Below, in pieces: positions 1 to 10,800 of a stretch of DNA of 64,000 nt (position 1 is its first letter; each line of letters opens with the position of its first letter). Location: the NCBI GenBank assembly GCA_024336345.1, contig JANFOG010000008.1, positions 1,674,001-1,738,000 on the forward strand, written 5' to 3'. Origin of the DNA: Mariannaea sp. PMI_226 (taxonomy: Eukaryota > Ascomycota > Sordariomycetes > Hypocreales > Nectriaceae). The notes beneath the pieces are model-generated. The model made no database searches and had not been told where the DNA came from. It worked only from the letters and a program-made list of their open reading frames with translations. The position numbers and the translations under genes were made by a program.

Positions 1-2599
1 CGGGACGCATCCAGGGAGAATTTTTGTGCTGCTGGCCGCATCGAGGCCACTCACTTGTGAGCGGGAGAATCCATTTTCCACATTGTAACCTATTAGTTGA
101 ACGTACAAAATTACCGGACTATTGAGAAACTTGGGAAAATAGACAGGACTGGGCAACGAGAATAGAAATAACTGTGACTCGTGGTAGCTTGTATATACCA
201 TATAGCGGAGGGCAGAGTATTGAGTTGACTCACTTTCCCGCGAACAACTCCTATAAGCTTGGCTCATTGTGGTATGTACCTATAAGACAGGAAACTATTT
301 AGTCATGATACTTTGGTATATCATATCTTATTATTGGTAGCAACCTATTTGCTTATCTCTGGCTGCCCGTTTTCTGTAAGTTAACTTTAGCAACTCTAGC
401 TCACCTCGTTGATTGCCACACGCTTTCGTTGAGTTATTACGCTGAGAGAAAACGGAGACATAGTCGGTCATGGCTCGGGGAACAATCATTCAAAGTCAGC
501 GTCGGGGAGTAGTTGTTATTACACAGTACCTTGCATAGCACAACGCATACAGTACCAAGTTGACAGGTTCTCCGTCTGCTAAACTCCGAACTACCACTGC
601 TGGACGCTCAAGCTTGGCGAGTAGGCGAGTCATTAATACACACACTTCTTCCCGTTGAGAAAGGTGCTATGAGCTGGAGTGTGGATCTTGGTTAAATGCA
701 AATGAGACTAAGCCCACAGATACTAGCCAGTCACTACTCTTCCCCAGAGAGCGTGCTGGAATGGCCAGCCAGTCCAGTGAAGCGAGCCACCTGGCGTGAC
801 CTGCAAAGATTGCCCCGAAGACTGCCCTCGTGATGTCACAGGCTTCCTCACCCGCCAGGAGAGGCGAGGCTCGTCTAGTTTTTAGAGGACGGTACTTTGG
901 AGAGGGCAATATGGATATCTGAGCTACAGTAATTTACTCTAAAAAAAATCAATAGAAGTGAGAATAGGTAGGTAGCGTGAGTAGGGCATGGAATCTTTTC
1001 AAACTTGTGCTCTCATCAATGAGCAGACCCTCTTTTTGAGGGGAATGTTTGATTACCAGAGGACTTCGTATTCTCATCGCGGCCTTTTTCAAACAAGGTA
1101 GTTAATATTTGCATGGGAGGCTGGTTACTGTCCCGTGTTCATGAGCCTTTTCGAGACCGGCTACGAAGTAATTACTCCATGTCCGACTCCCCACGGCTGG
1201 TGACTGCTACCTACATGCTTGCCAGACAACGTCAGTAGATACATACATAATTATTACCTGGTGCAGGGTTGCGTTGCATTGCGTTGCAGCGGCCGAAACC
1301 TCTGTTGGCGTACGGAGTAAGCCTCATTTGATTTCAGTGGATGGTAATGGATGGCGATAGATTGTGTCTATTCGCCTGGACGACAGAGGGCCTTGAAAAT
1401 GATTGAAATGATTGTGACGCTGGCCTTTATACGTATTCAGTACGCACGGCAGTGTACGTATGCCATGACAGCGATGTACCTACTATTGTTGCCTTGGCAC
1501 TCTGGATTCTTTTTTTTTTTTTTTTTTTTTTTTCTAACACAGGCATTTTTTGGCCTTTTCCTCTCCCTCTCCCTCTCACTCACAGGCAGTCTCATCTATT
1601 CATAATAACTGTACCTCTACTGTAGTTAACGTTACCTGCTGTATTCTGCACCTACTTGGCCTAAGGCACCTAATCTAATGCCAAAAACTGTACCTCCCTA
1701 ACCTGCCTTGGTACTGTTGGTACCATACTAACTTTCCCGATCCTGAAAGTGTGTCTCTCTTGCCCCATTCTTTCGCTTTGTTTCGCTCCTACCTAAAAAA
1801 AATCCCCGTTCGGCCCTAACGTCGCCCCTCCTCTTGGTCTTGTTCTTCTCCTCTCCTGGCTCGCCTTCTTCTTCTTCTTTTTTTTTTTTTTTTCCCTCTT
1901 CACATCATCGCTCTGCAATTCTGTCAGAGAACCATACACCACCAACGCAATAGCTGCATCGCTCATAACCAATCTCAACCTTTGCTCCCGCGCACCGCGC
2001 ATCCCATATTCAACTTCGCCTGTTGACTCAACGTCAGTCGCAGCGCGCATCAAACTACCACAAACGCCGGCATCTTTGCCTCGCAGATTATCTGAATCAC
2101 TCCTCTCAACCTCTTTTTTGGCTTGACGGATCTCTTCCTTCCCTCTTGCCCGGTTTCCCTGATATCAATCAATCAATCCTCCTTAAACGGAATCGGCCTT
2201 CCCGACACTTAACACAAGTCAAGGCACACTGCTGTATATGTATCAGCACGACAAGCTCTCCGTCTTCAGACACCTCTTCAAGCTGCAACTATTTCGCATA
2301 CCGCGAAAGCCCTGTAGCCCCGACATCAGTACTGACGGTTGAATCCCCGAGAAATAGACCCGTTAATGCATACCCTTCAGCATAGGCGAAGTAACCATCT
2401 GGTCTGCCACATGTCAACGAAAGTCCCAATCCAGCAGTGATTTCCTTCCAACCCTCAACTGCCCTTCCAGCTCTCATCGCTCCCAAAGGCTCTTCAAACT
2501 TCATGACGCTTCGGCTACCCTCCGAGTCCAAGAATTAGCCTCGCCCACTCGAAATCTATACTATAAGAAACGCATCATCAACCCCAAGCAACCGCCACT
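1..2599. other. Gene-poor region upstream of eIF5
   Basis: No gene is recognised here. Open frames are short, low in complexity and unlike known proteins. The stretch holds a 24-nt T run (1510-1533), a second T tract near 1879-1893, and pyrimidine-rich sequence from about 1740 to 2600 that suits a promoter and leader for eIF5. An ATG at 2503 opens an 11-codon frame ending at 2538, which would be an upstream ORF if the eIF5 transcript starts before it. No tRNA internal promoter boxes were seen. Confidence 0.6.
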
Positions 2600-3948
2600 A
2601 TGTCTCTCATCAATGTCCGCCGAGATGTCAGCGACGCCTTCTATCGTTACAAGATGGAGCGTCTCCAGACAAAGATTGAAGGCAAAGGAAACGGTATCAA
2701 GACCGTTGTTGTCAATCTGAGCAGCGTTGCTGCCTCTCTTGCTCGCCCTGGTTCCTACGTCATCAAGTACTTCGGCTTCGAACTTGGCGCCCAGACCAAC
2801 ATCGACCCCAAGGACGATCGTTGGATCATCAACGGCGCTCACGATGCTCCTAAGCTCCAGGATCATCTTGACGGCTTCATCAACAAGTTCGTTCTCTGCA
2901 AGAAGTGCAAGAACCCAGAGACCGATGTCAACATCAAGGATGACCGCATCCTTCTTGACTGCAAGGCCTGTGGTCAGCGCTCTGATGTTGATATCCGCCT
3001 CAAGCTGAGTGGTTTCATTCTCAAGAACCAGCCTAAGAAGGGCAAGAAGGACAAGGCCGAGCGCAAGGCTGCTCGAAAGGCTAAGCAGCAACAGCAGCAG
3101 AATGGCAACGGCACCAAGGAGAATGGCCATGGCAGCGATGACGTTTCTGACAACGGCTCTGCTGACAACGGCTCCAATGGCGACCACGCTGAAGCAGACA
3201 GTGATGATGAGTTTCAGAAGGTTCAGGCTGAGGCCGAGGCCGCCGCCGAAGTCTACGATGATGAGGACAACAAAGACCAAGAGTGGGCTGTCGATATGAG
3301 TGAGGCAGCCGTCAAGGCCCGTCAGGCCTCGCTTCCCGGCGAGTTCAAGCAGAAGCTCAACATCGGTGATGACGATGATGAGGAGGGTGAGGGTAGCGGT
3401 AGCACCATCTACGACGAGTTCGGCAACTGGATCCAGGAACAGGCCGAGGCCAAAGGCAGCGTCGATAAGTTGGAGTCTATCGATATCTACATGAAGGCTA
3501 AGGAGTTGGGCATTGAGGGCAAGCACCGCAGTGTTCTCGTTCTTGTTCAGACCATCTTTGACGAGAAGATTGTGGCTCAAATTTCGAAGCGTGCTAGCAT
3601 GCTGAAGCAGGTATGTTTGTTCATGTTGTAATCGTGTACGACGGTGGCTAACCAGCGATGTAGTTTGTTACCTCTGACCGCCACGAGAAGGCCCTTCTCG
3701 GTGGTACTGAGCGTCTTATTGGCGCCCTCGCAAAGGAGCACACTGAGATGTACGGGCAGGTTGTCAAGATTCTTCAGCTCTACTATCACCATGACCTGAT
3801 CAGCGAGGAGGTCGTCACTAAGTGGGGCTCCAAGGCGAGCAAGAAGTACACTGATCTGTCTACATCTAAGAAGGTTCGCAAGGCTGCTGAGCCCTTCCTT
3901 ACTTGGCTCGCCGAGGCATCTGAGGAGGAGTCCTCGGATGAGGAGTAA
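2600..3948 (+). CDS. TIF5: Translation initiation factor eIF5
   Basis: eIF5 is the GTPase-activating protein for eIF2 in the scanning 43S complex; it also bridges eIF2 and eIF3 and acts in the cytoplasm. Two exons, 2600-3610 and 3664-3948 (intron 53 nt), give 431 aa. The N-terminus has the family FYRYKM motif with the catalytic arginine at R16 (R15 in yeast). A zinc ribbon follows with C100-x2-C103 and C121-x2-C124. A Lys/Gln-rich and acidic linker (about 150-265) leads to the C-terminal W2/HEAT domain, which ends in the family's acidic-aromatic box ([14 protein letters not shown]). Without splicing, the frame stops just after 3610, before the end of the W2 domain. It is convergent with HPR1. 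Confidence 0.97.
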
Positions 3949-4457
3949 GCTCCTCTGTCGCTAGTTGCAGCCCCTGTGCGCACATGCGACAAATTTCGTG
4001 CGACGATCTCCTTTTTCTGGCGAAGTAGCAGACTCGACTGCCGTCAATACGAGGATGTCTTGTTGGGCCAGTCGAACTCAAGACATTTCTCCTCGAGGTA
4101 CTTGATTCCGTAGTAGTTTTGTTTCATCTAGATTGAAATTGCAACCCCACTCTTATTTTATTGTCTCGACTCAACCTCCCTGTGTTTCCACTTCAAAGTG
4201 GTCAATCCAATCATTTTCAGCTATGTGATGTGATGAAGTTGTGAATCCTACTCAGTATCAAGTTCGGTACATTCATTTATAAACAACAAATTGTACAATT
4301 TTTTGTGCTGGGGTATCAATTCTGCCCATCCCAAGTAAACATCCAAATAGAATCTATAGTTACTCCGTATACAGATACTCGCCCTCCCAATTCTGCTTCT
4401 ACAAACCCCAACACCCTGGTCAGATTACTGAGGTGCTGCATCTGGCATCGGACTTTC
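3949..4457. other. Convergent 3' region between eIF5 and HPR1
   Basis: About 0.5 kb between two stop codons that face each other. It is AT-rich in its right half and should hold both 3' UTRs and poly(A) sites. No gene is seen. Confidence 0.6.
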
Positions 4458-4871
4458 CTAGGGTTCCTCTGATGCTTCATCTCTGTCTTCTTGCGTTGGT
4501 TCATCATCGTCCTTCATCTCCGTATTTTCGTCTGCAGTGTCTTCTCCTTCGTTTTCCTCCTCCTCTCCCCCTGTTTCCTCTTCGTCGTCCTTTTGGAAAA
4601 TGAAGGATGCGAGTGCCTGAGCTGCTAGATCTTGGTCCTCGTTGGTGATGGTTGTGCTGAAGAGCTCGGCGACTTTTGCGTCGTCTAAGTCCGCAGAGAG
4701 GGTCTTGGTGATGGCTTCGACGGCAGCGGTATCTTTACCTGATTCCTTGAGGCGCTGCTCGAGGATTTCGGGAGTCGGGGGTTTGATGAGGATGTATCGA
4801 GCTGAGAAGTCCATATCCTTGGCGTATTGAGCAGCCTAAAAAAATTCATGTTAGTTATGAATCTAACCCAA

Positions 4872-4914
<43 letters not shown>

Positions 4915-7241
4915 TAAAGGGGGGAGGGGGAGAATGGGGGTTTTGTTTACATACCTCAATGTCGAGTTCGATGATTGGGACCTTGCCAATATCGGCAACA
5001 GCCTCGATAGCTTTGGTACTCGTTCCGTAATCGGCATCATTGCGCGTACCATTCTCTATTAGACGGTCGCCGTCACGTAGCTGATTAAACTCCCGGGCCT
5101 GGACAAAGTGGAACGTCTTGCCATTCACTTCCCCGTCAGCTGGCTCTCTGGTGGTATGCCGCACCACAGTGGCGAAGACGCCCTTGTGCAGCTCCATGAG
5201 CTTCTGGATCAAAGTCGACTTGCCTACACCGACGGGACCTGAGATGATGATGGGGGTATCGCGGTTGGGGGGCATGTCCTCGTCGCTAGCAGTGGGCTCA
5301 GATGTGTCCTCCAAGCCATCAGTGTCGATGAGCTCCTCGAAGACGATGTCAATCTTCTTAGAATCGTCAATCTTGTCGAAGGCTGCGAGCTTTGTCCGGG
5401 CGGCAATTCGCAGGGCTCTCCAGCTCTTGCTCGATTTCCCTGCAATCGCAGCGGCTTTGGTTTGGTCGTTGGTTGGCATCTCGATCTCAAAGTCGTCTCG
5501 TTTGATCTTGTCCTTGAAGTCGTCAAGCTCGGGAATCTTGTACCTCTCCTCGGCCTTGAGTCGGTCCATAGCAGTCCCATCAACCTTTTCTGAAAGAAAG
5601 TCGAGAGGAACAGCGCCCATAGGTGTTGTCCTCAGGCGCTTGTTCGTGGCTGAGCGCTGAACGGTACTCTTGGCATCGACGAAATTTGTGGGAGAGACAG
5701 GATCTCGCTTGATGGGGTGGCAACCTTCGATTTTCCAGCGAACCCAGTTCTTGTCTCTTGCTAGGACAGTCTCTACCATTCGATAGAAGTATGGCCCATC
5801 TGAGCCTTGTCTCAGGTAGTCTGCTATCGTCTTCTTCATATCGCTTGCCCATTTGGCCTGGGGAAGAGTTAGTGCATGTGGTTTGAGGCAAGTGCCCGCA
5901 TTCTTCTCCAACTTACATCCTCTTCACTCAGGGTTTGATCAAGATACATGACGGCTTTGTTGGTGGAGGCAGACGAGTTGAGTTTCTCGCGGGCCTGAGC
6001 AGTCAAAGATAGTAGGAAATCCATGGTGATCAAAGCTTGCACCAGAATATGCCGCCTAAAAGATAGATCGCTAATCTGATATCAGGTAAGTATTGAAATG
6101 TTTTGACCGATCGGTGGCCCTGACTGACCTCTAGTTCAAACAGATCCCGACTTGTCAAGTATTTAGGGTTAAAGCCATTTGTCGTGTCTTCATCCTCGTT
6201 GCTATCTCTCTTTCGTTTTAGGTCACGACGGCTGTCGTCTGCTGGCTTCCTCGACCCTCGGTCGTTGTGGATTGATCGGAAAGCTTTCATGGTAGCCCCC
6301 AAACTGCCCTTGAAGGCAGCAAGGTGAGGAGCTTCAAAAAGTTTCTTCGGTTGGCTGAAACTCTCCTGTAATGACCAAAACAGAGGGTACAAGGCATCTG
6401 GGTCTAGGGGCTTCTCGACCTTTTTAGAATCGGCGCCCTTGGGATTTGACTTGGGATCGGTGGCTACAGTCGGGGAGTCGACATCCATGGAGTTGTCGCC
6501 ATTAGCCGGATTCGCTTCATATGATGTGACATTCTCGAGATGATATTCGCCTCGCAAGTTCACAGAGCTTTTGTCGCCAAGTGGGAAGCTTTGAAACATG
6601 AAAATAAAGACTCGACCGCAGAAAGCCGTATCCTCGGCACGAGAAAGTCGTCGTAAAAGTTCGTTGCAACTTCGTAGGATGATGAGTTGCTTCTGCTTAA
6701 AGTGATTTGCAGTAATTCGTTCTCGTCTTGATTCGAGGTAGTCGAATATCTTGCGGCATCCTGAAATCGTCTGACTGTCGAGAAGCTCTTCCGCCAACCA
6801 GAATAATAGTGCCGGGTCACATTGTCCGTCGTCGGAAAGGATAGAAAGAATATCAAAGAGGTTCCACATTCTGACGAACTCGGGTGAGTCGATCGTTGTC
6901 GTCGCCTGTTCTTGGGTAAGCATGCAATGCGTAAGTTGATAGAGACGGCCGAGGCTCACAATATGATTGCTAAAGATATCCCGGACGGCAGTTTCAATCA
7001 TGGCGAACTGCCGGATCTTGGCTTGATCAGTCCTTGACGCCTCCTCTCCATCTTCATTTTGTAGAGTTGCAGCAAATCGAGATATACGACCGGAGAGGTC
7101 GTCGAAGTCGGACTTGTTTAGTGCCGGTTCAATCGTATTTGTTGTCTTGGAAGCCTCTGCCTGCCTGAGGAGGTCCTCAAGTAATGATGCGCAGCTTGCG
7201 ACAGCCGGAACAGCTGCATTGTCCATGTCTAGTGACGGCAT
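4458..7241 (-). CDS. HPR1: THO complex subunit HPR1/THOC1 fused to a guanylate kinase-like domain
   Basis: HPR1/THOC1 is a core subunit of nuclear THO/TREX, which couples transcription to mRNP assembly and export and limits R-loops. Four exons, 7241-6129, 6075-5917, 5857-4955 and 4835-4458, give 850 aa; introns are 53, 59 and 119 nt. Residues 1 to about 610 are THOC1-like: helical N-terminus, then across the first junction the family signature FELEISDLSFRRHILVQAL, then a KNWVRWKIEGC block. Exon 3 continues without a break into a guanylate kinase fold: P-loop GPVGVGKST (631-639), HTTREP near 661, GEVNGK, D(A)DYGTS near 701, LDIE near 723. An acidic tail closes the protein. Intron 3 carries a (TA)18 repeat. 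Since the THOC1 end and the P-loop share one exon, this is a true fusion and not a mis-joined pair. The kinase part may be a pseudoenzyme. Confidence 0.9.
4876..4911. repeat. (TA)18 microsatellite in HPR1 intron 3
   Basis: An uninterrupted TA dinucleotide run of about 36 nt lies inside the 119-nt third intron (4836-4954) of HPR1. It separates the guanylate kinase core from its last exon. Length is probably variable between strains, which would change intron size but not the protein. Confidence 0.95.
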
Positions 7242-7836
7242 CTTGATCAGAACAAACTGGCGCCTATGTGGACAGGAAGGTCTCCAATGCCGTCATGGAG
7301 GGAGAAAAAGCGAAGCGAATTCGCCCGTCGACTAGAGTCCCGATATTTGTAGGTTCTGGAACAGCGATTTTGTTTGGATGAAGACTGGTGTCGGGACTTC
7401 CTTGCCGTTGGAACTGGTGAGCAATGTTGTTGAAAGATCTAAACTGAACATCTGAACTTGAGAAGGCTGAGACAACAAAGGGTCGGGATCCTTGAGAATC
7501 AAGGTCTTGACAGGCTTGGGTACCAGGCACACAGGCTAAAGTTGGCGGGGGGCTGTGGTACCTCGAGGACAGGGGTACTTCGGTTGTGGCTTGATTGCAT
7601 AAGTGTAAGGTACCGTTTCCATGTCGCGTCGCGTGGGTCCTTGCGAGGCTGAAATTTTGGGCAGAATGTTCGTGGCTGCATGAAGAAGCGCCACATCCCT
7701 TCGTCGCGAAATCCCAACTTCCGACTGCAGTAACGAGCTTCGTCTCTATCTTTTTCACGATTGCCGGCGCTGGTCTCTCCACGACTTTCCTCCCGAGCAC
7801 ACCGGCATCCCATGACGCGATAAGAAACCTGCGACA
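7242..7836. promoter_or_regulatory. Divergent promoter shared by HPR1 and Aquarius
   Basis: 595 nt separate the HPR1 ATG (minus strand, 7241) and the Aquarius ATG (plus strand, 7837), with no gene between, so both promoters must sit here. Several GGTACC-type palindromes lie near 7530, 7557 and 7608. A three-codon upstream ORF (ATG ACG CGA TAA, 7812-7823) precedes the Aquarius start by 13 nt. The core promoter elements were not resolved. Confidence 0.75.
7812..7823 (+). promoter_or_regulatory. Minimal upstream ORF in the Aquarius leader
   Basis: ATG-ACG-CGA-TAA lies 13 nt before the Aquarius start codon. It encodes only Met-Thr-Arg. It would act as a uORF if transcription starts upstream of 7812, which the sequence alone cannot show. 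Confidence 0.45.
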
Positions 7837-10800
7837 ATGCCGAACGTGAAGCGGCTCAAGGGCAGCGGCGCTGCGAAGTCGAAGAAACAGCCCGAACCCA
7901 AGCAGCAGAAGAAGACCGATGGACGCCCAACACCGGCCGAGGTCGAAGAGGAGGAGCACCCATTTGTTCAGGTTGCGCGCAAGCATTGGCTGAAACCAAC
8001 AAAAAAACCGGCGAAGCCCAAGGTCAAGAACGATGTTCTCAAGCAGAATATCTGGGACCAGCTTGAGCGTGAGGGCTTCCAGTACAAGTCTCTCCTGCTC
8101 CTCGAGAGCTTGCAGACGCTGGAGAGGTAGATATATTTTTCAGATATCCCTTCAGTTTTTCGGACGATATACTGATATTAATTTTCTTAGCTACTTATGG
8201 CCAGGGTACACAGAAGAGGCTTCCAACTTTCATGTGCTCTTGATCGCCCTCATCGCCAATGTCAAGAGACGAGAGCACCTCGAAACATGGAGTAAGTACA
8301 ACGTTCCTGTTTGGATTTCAATTGTGTAGCTGACCTTGAGTAGCATTGTTCGAGGACCGGCCGACCGAATTTTCGTCCCTATTCAGCCGCCTTCTGTCCA
8401 TGATGCTCGACCAGACGCTTTCCGTTACTGTCAAAACTCAGCTGCTAAGCTTCTTGATCCACGCATTTCAGAGTCTAGACTGTGTTATCGTAAGAAAAGA
8501 ATGCGCTCCGCTAGTTTCAATTGGTATCTGGCACAATTTGTCGAGTGAAAGACTACGAGAGTCAAAACTCGACCAGACACCTCATCTTCGAAAGGCATGG
8601 AAAGCCTCACATAAAAGATACGATGCAGCAGATGATGCAGCCAAGGCCCGCCTTCGGTTCGAACGATCTTGGCTCTATACCCTTCTTCTAGATTTCCTAG
8701 GTCTTCTGTATACAGAGCACAGCAAACCAGGTGAGAAGGATTTCTTTCTAATAGTAATAGGCATATCATGGACTAATAGTTTTCCAGACCAAGTTCTTTA
8801 CTGCGAACGATTCGTGGAATTCATATCGGATCTCCAAAGCCAGCTGCCGACTCGACGCTATGTCAATACCCTCCTTCAAGACCTCCATCTGATCGCGGCC
8901 ATGAAATTATCTCCAATGTACAACGATGAAGAGAACACTCTTCTCCGTGAACTTCACACTTTGTTTTCTCATTACACCTACTTCACCATCGATGACCAAA
9001 CAGGCGTTCAGCAGAGCACTACAGAAGCGTTTGACAAGCATTGCTCCTCACTGGGAAAACTTCAGCGAGTTGCGCTGAAACACTTCAGGGACAAGCTCAC
9101 GGTTCTAGCACTCTCTAACTATGGCTCTATCGACAAGAGAGATGAGCTGGAGCCCCTCCTGGAGCCTCTCACAGACGATGAGTTGGTTCAACTAGTGACC
9201 CTGCTTGATCTTCGAACATCATATCCCGAAACTCTCAACCTTTCTATTTCTCGAAAGTTCCTTACGGAAGCGCTCTTGACCACCTTTGAGCGTAGAAATA
9301 CATTCCAAGAAAAAGCTCGTATCATGAGTTTGTTGCCGACGGAACGAACACTGTTCGACAATAGCTTCCAACAGGCCGAGACTTACGATGGGTCACATCC
9401 TATGGCTATTCCTAAATTGAATTTGCAATATCTATCCGTTGGTGACTTCTTGTGGAGGGCCCTTATTCTTTACCGCTGCGAGGCGTTTTATGGAGTGCGC
9501 AAGGATATTGAGACCGCTCTGCGCCGACTACGACCAGACTCGAAGCGGCCAGGTGAAACTCATTTCGCAGGATTCACGAAAATGGCGATGCCAATCTCGA
9601 AGCCAGCCATTATGGAGGTTGTGCCATCCATTGTTGGCAGTGAGCACCCATCTTTGGTGCGAGCCGAGGTGATGGTTGATGTTCGCCGCTTAGGAGAGGG
9701 CGTGCGCCGAGATTGGGACTCCCTCCGACAGGGTGATGTGGTATTCCTTCTCCATATCGATCCGCCTTCTACCAAGTCTGCTAGTAATGGCGGTAATCCG
9801 CCAACAGAGGCTGAGACGCTTGGTGTTGTGACCGTTCGGGCAGCCGAGATTCTGCAGATCACAGACGAAAAGGGTCGCCACGTCAGGGACGGAGCCACTC
9901 ACCTGGATGGCAAGCGTCGGATGCAACTCAAGCTCGACCCGCAAACATACACCAGAGATGCGGAGCGAACAGCAGCGGGGAAACCTGATGTCTACGCAGG
10001 AATTAACTTGCTTCTTAGACGTGGCAGGAGGGAGAATAATTTCAAACCTGTCCTAGAATCGATTCGCAGTCTTGTGCTGTCTGAAGTGCCACTACCTTCG
10101 TGGCTTCACGAGGTCTTCCTTGGCTACGGAGATCCTGCGAGTGCCACATACAAGAATCTTCCTACTCGAGTGAAGAAGCTTGATTTCAGAGACACGTTCT
10201 TGGATTTCCAGCACCTAACTGAGAGTCTACCAGGGAAGATTGTTGATCCTGGTGATGTGGCCTCTTCTAGCTTCGGACCTCCTTATATGCTGGAGGCTGT
10301 CGAGAAACCAGAGGAGCCGAAGGGAACCAAACCATCAAAGAAGCGGCGGCGCGATGCGGATCCCGCTTTAATATCCGAAATCGAGACCCTCAAGGTCTCT
10401 ACCTACCAACCTCCAAATACGGGACCATATCCCGTCGATACACCCCGGCAAAATTCCATACGTTTCACGCCTGCACAGGTTGAGGCAATCACGTCTGGCA
10501 CGCAACCTGGCCTCACAGTCGTCGTTGGACCACCCGGGACAGGTAAAACTGATGTTGTCACGCAAATTATCAGCAACATCTATCATAACTTCCCTAAGCA
10601 GAAGACCCTGCTCATTGCACACAGCAACCAGGCGCTTAACCAGCTGTTTGCTAAGATTGTTGCCTTGGACATCGACGACAGACATTTACTGCGTCTTGGA
10701 CATGGTGAAGAAGAACTTGATACCGAGGGTAATTTCGGCAAGCATGGACGTGTAGAATCATTCCTGGAGAACCGTGGCCGCTATCTTGGTGAAGTCCAAA

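Noticed and set aside
1510..1533. Poly-T tract as the tail of a retroelement
   Set aside because: No element body, target duplication or other hallmark flanks it; such runs are common in this intergenic DNA.
2561..3580. 339-codon open frame antisense to eIF5
   Set aside because: It mirrors the codon pattern of the eIF5 exon, translates to a Leu/Val/Ala-rich sequence without family features, and lies fully over a well-supported gene.
7264..7986. 240-codon minus-strand frame with a hydrophobic start
   Set aside because: It crosses the divergent promoter and the first Aquarius exon and shows no family features.
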